Assembly: GCF_002913225.1 (NCBI RefSeq)
Contig: NZ_PPAW01000015.1
Location: 1 to 64,000, forward strand
Source of the DNA: Campylobacter concisus
GTDB lineage: Bacteria; Campylobacterota; Campylobacteria; Campylobacterales; Campylobacteraceae
Length of the DNA: 64,000 bases
Direction of reading: 5' to 3'
The notes under the pieces are model-generated. The model was not told where the DNA came from. It saw only the letters and a program-made list of their open reading frames with translations, and searched no databases. Both the position numbers and the translations under genes were made by a program. The stretch's first letter is position 1, and the number at the start of each line of letters is the position of its first letter. Positions 63,097-64,000 of the stretch are shown here, in pieces.

Positions 63097-64000
63097 TTAC
63101 GCTCCGTAAAGCTCTGTACTTAGGTATCTCTCGCCGTTATCTGGAGCTATGAAAAGCACTTTTTTGCCAGCGCCAAGTCTTTTAGCCACTCTTTTTGCAG
63201 CCACATAAGAAGCGCCGCCGCTTATGCCTATCATCAAACCATCGCTCTTTGCGATCGCTCTAGCTGCGTTTAGTGCGTCATCGTTGCTTACTTTTTCTAC
63301 TTCGCTAACTAGGCTCATATCCATTGTATTTGGTAAAAATCCAGCTCCGATGCCTTGAATTTTATGTGGTCCTGGGTTGCCGCCACTTAAAACTGGTGAT
63401 GCCTCAGGCTCTACTGCGATGATCTTAGTGTCATAGCCTTTTTCTTTTAGAACCTTTGCCACGCCGCTTATCGTGCCGCCTGTGCCAACGCCTGCTACAA
63501 AGGCATCAAGCCTGCTAAAATCAGCCACGATCTCAGCAGCTGTTGTTAGCTCGTGAGCTTGTGGGTTGTACTTGTTTTCAAACTGGCTTAGCATTACGTG
63601 ATTTGGCTGAGAAGCTAGCTCAGTAGCTCTTGCAATCGCTGCTTTCATACCGCCAGCTGCAGGAGTTAGCTCAAGATGAGCGCCATAAGCTGCAACGATC
63701 TTGCGTCTTTCGATACTCATGCTCTCAGGCATGCAAAGGATCACTTTAAAGCCAAGCGCAGCACCGCACATAGCTACGCCGATGCCTGTGTTGCCGCTTG
63801 TTGGCTCAACGATAGTGTCGCCATGTTTTAGTGTGCCATCAGCTAGCATTTTTGTGATCATATTAAATGCGATCCTATCTTTTACAGAGCCGCCTGGGTT
63901 AAAAAACTCTAATTTTACGTAAATTTCAGCCTCGTCAGCACCTGTTTTAATCTTTACGATAGGTGTATTACCGATCGTTTTTACGATGTTATCGTAGATC
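63097..64000 (-). CDS. cysK: Cysteine synthase A (5' end beyond the window)
   Basis: The frame runs off the window edge, so a few N-terminal codons are missing. Visible part of about 300 residues: IGNTPIVKI, the PLP lysine in [22 protein letters not shown], the substrate loop GTGGTISGV and the C-terminal [11 protein letters not shown]. Makes cysteine from O-acetylserine and sulfide. The internal ATG at 63861 is not the start, because the PLP-lysine segment lies upstream of it. Confidence 0.96.
   Translation of the reverse strand, partial: IYDNIVKTIGNTPIVKIKTGADEAEIYVKLEFFNPGGSVKDRIAFNMITKMLADGTLKHGDTIVEPTSGNTGIGVAMCGAALGFKVILCMPESMSIERRKIVAAYGAHLELTPAAGGMKAAIARATELASQPNHVMLSQFENKYNPQAHELTTAAEIVADFSRLDAFVAGVGTGGTISGVAKVLKEKGYDTKIIAVEPEASPVLSGGNPGPHKIQGIGAGFLPNTMDMSLVSEVEKVSNDDALNAARAIAKSDGLMIGISGGASYVAAKRVAKRLGAGKKVLFIAPDNGERYLSTELYGA

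Overview
The window looks like a chromosome segment of an AT-rich Campylobacter, most likely from the C. concisus / C. curvus / C. showae side of the genus (inference from gene content, not from a search). Pointers are pervasive AAATTT-rich spacing DNA, an HP0268-like protein, a DUF3972 protein, the CheZ-like protein type of this class, and the run ffh-rpsP-khpA-rimM-trmD-rplS.

Layout. 1-2042: a DUF4198 periplasmic protein, then a minus-strand operon of six tRNA genes behind a perfect TTGACA-17-TATAAT promoter; one Glu-like tRNA has a very odd anticodon arm. 2166-10477: a complete type I-B CRISPR-Cas locus, cas6-cas8b-cas7-cas5-cas3-cas4-cas2-cas1, all on the plus strand. 10478-16505: an accessory defence region. 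It starts with the leader and a 30-nt-repeat CRISPR array that is interrupted after only 12 nt of its fourth repeat by a 4.4-kb IS1595-like transposable element. The element has perfect 24-bp terminal inverted repeats and carries an orphan coiled-coil/winged-helix gene, a frameshifted transposase, a small HTH gene, a DNA methyltransferase and a PD-(D/E)XK restriction enzyme. The array resumes beyond it, decays, and is followed by a HigB/HigA-type toxin-antitoxin pair, a fragment of tRNA-fMet fused to a solitary CRISPR repeat, and a signal-peptidase remnant. Four kinds of defence or addiction module are thus nested within about 14 kb.

16533-28386: mostly housekeeping genes on the minus strand (a ComEA-like HhH protein, ribosome and tRNA maturation genes, ffh, a pseudouridine synthase, waaA, a zinc-ribbon protein, a NIF3 protein, glyQ, purE, a U32 peptidase and a CheZ-like protein). 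28523-30821: hisJ and glnA. 30822-31609: a gene-free stretch built of degenerate direct repeats. 31610-38823: dnaX, argO, ccoS, ccoI, a YheO-type regulator, ridA and a PLP-enzyme gene broken by a one-base frameshift. 38987-48703: rho, an HTH gene, an outer-membrane barrel, a GNAT protein, nusA, an HP0268-like gene, miaB, an acyltransferase, a PilM/N/O-like trio and a receiver-less response-regulator fragment. 48747-56702: three Sel1-repeat lipoproteins around an RclA-like oxidoreductase, prfB, panC, rimO and tilS. 56703-57435: a second gene-free degenerate repeat region. 57436-61289: sseB-like and the complete ADP-heptose pathway (gmhA, hldE, hldD, gmhB), which feeds LPS/LOS core synthesis together with waaA. 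61382-64000: cytochrome c, a membrane-anchored nuclease-like protein, cysE and the 5'-truncated (window edge) cysK.

All functional names are from reading the protein sequences; no database search was run.
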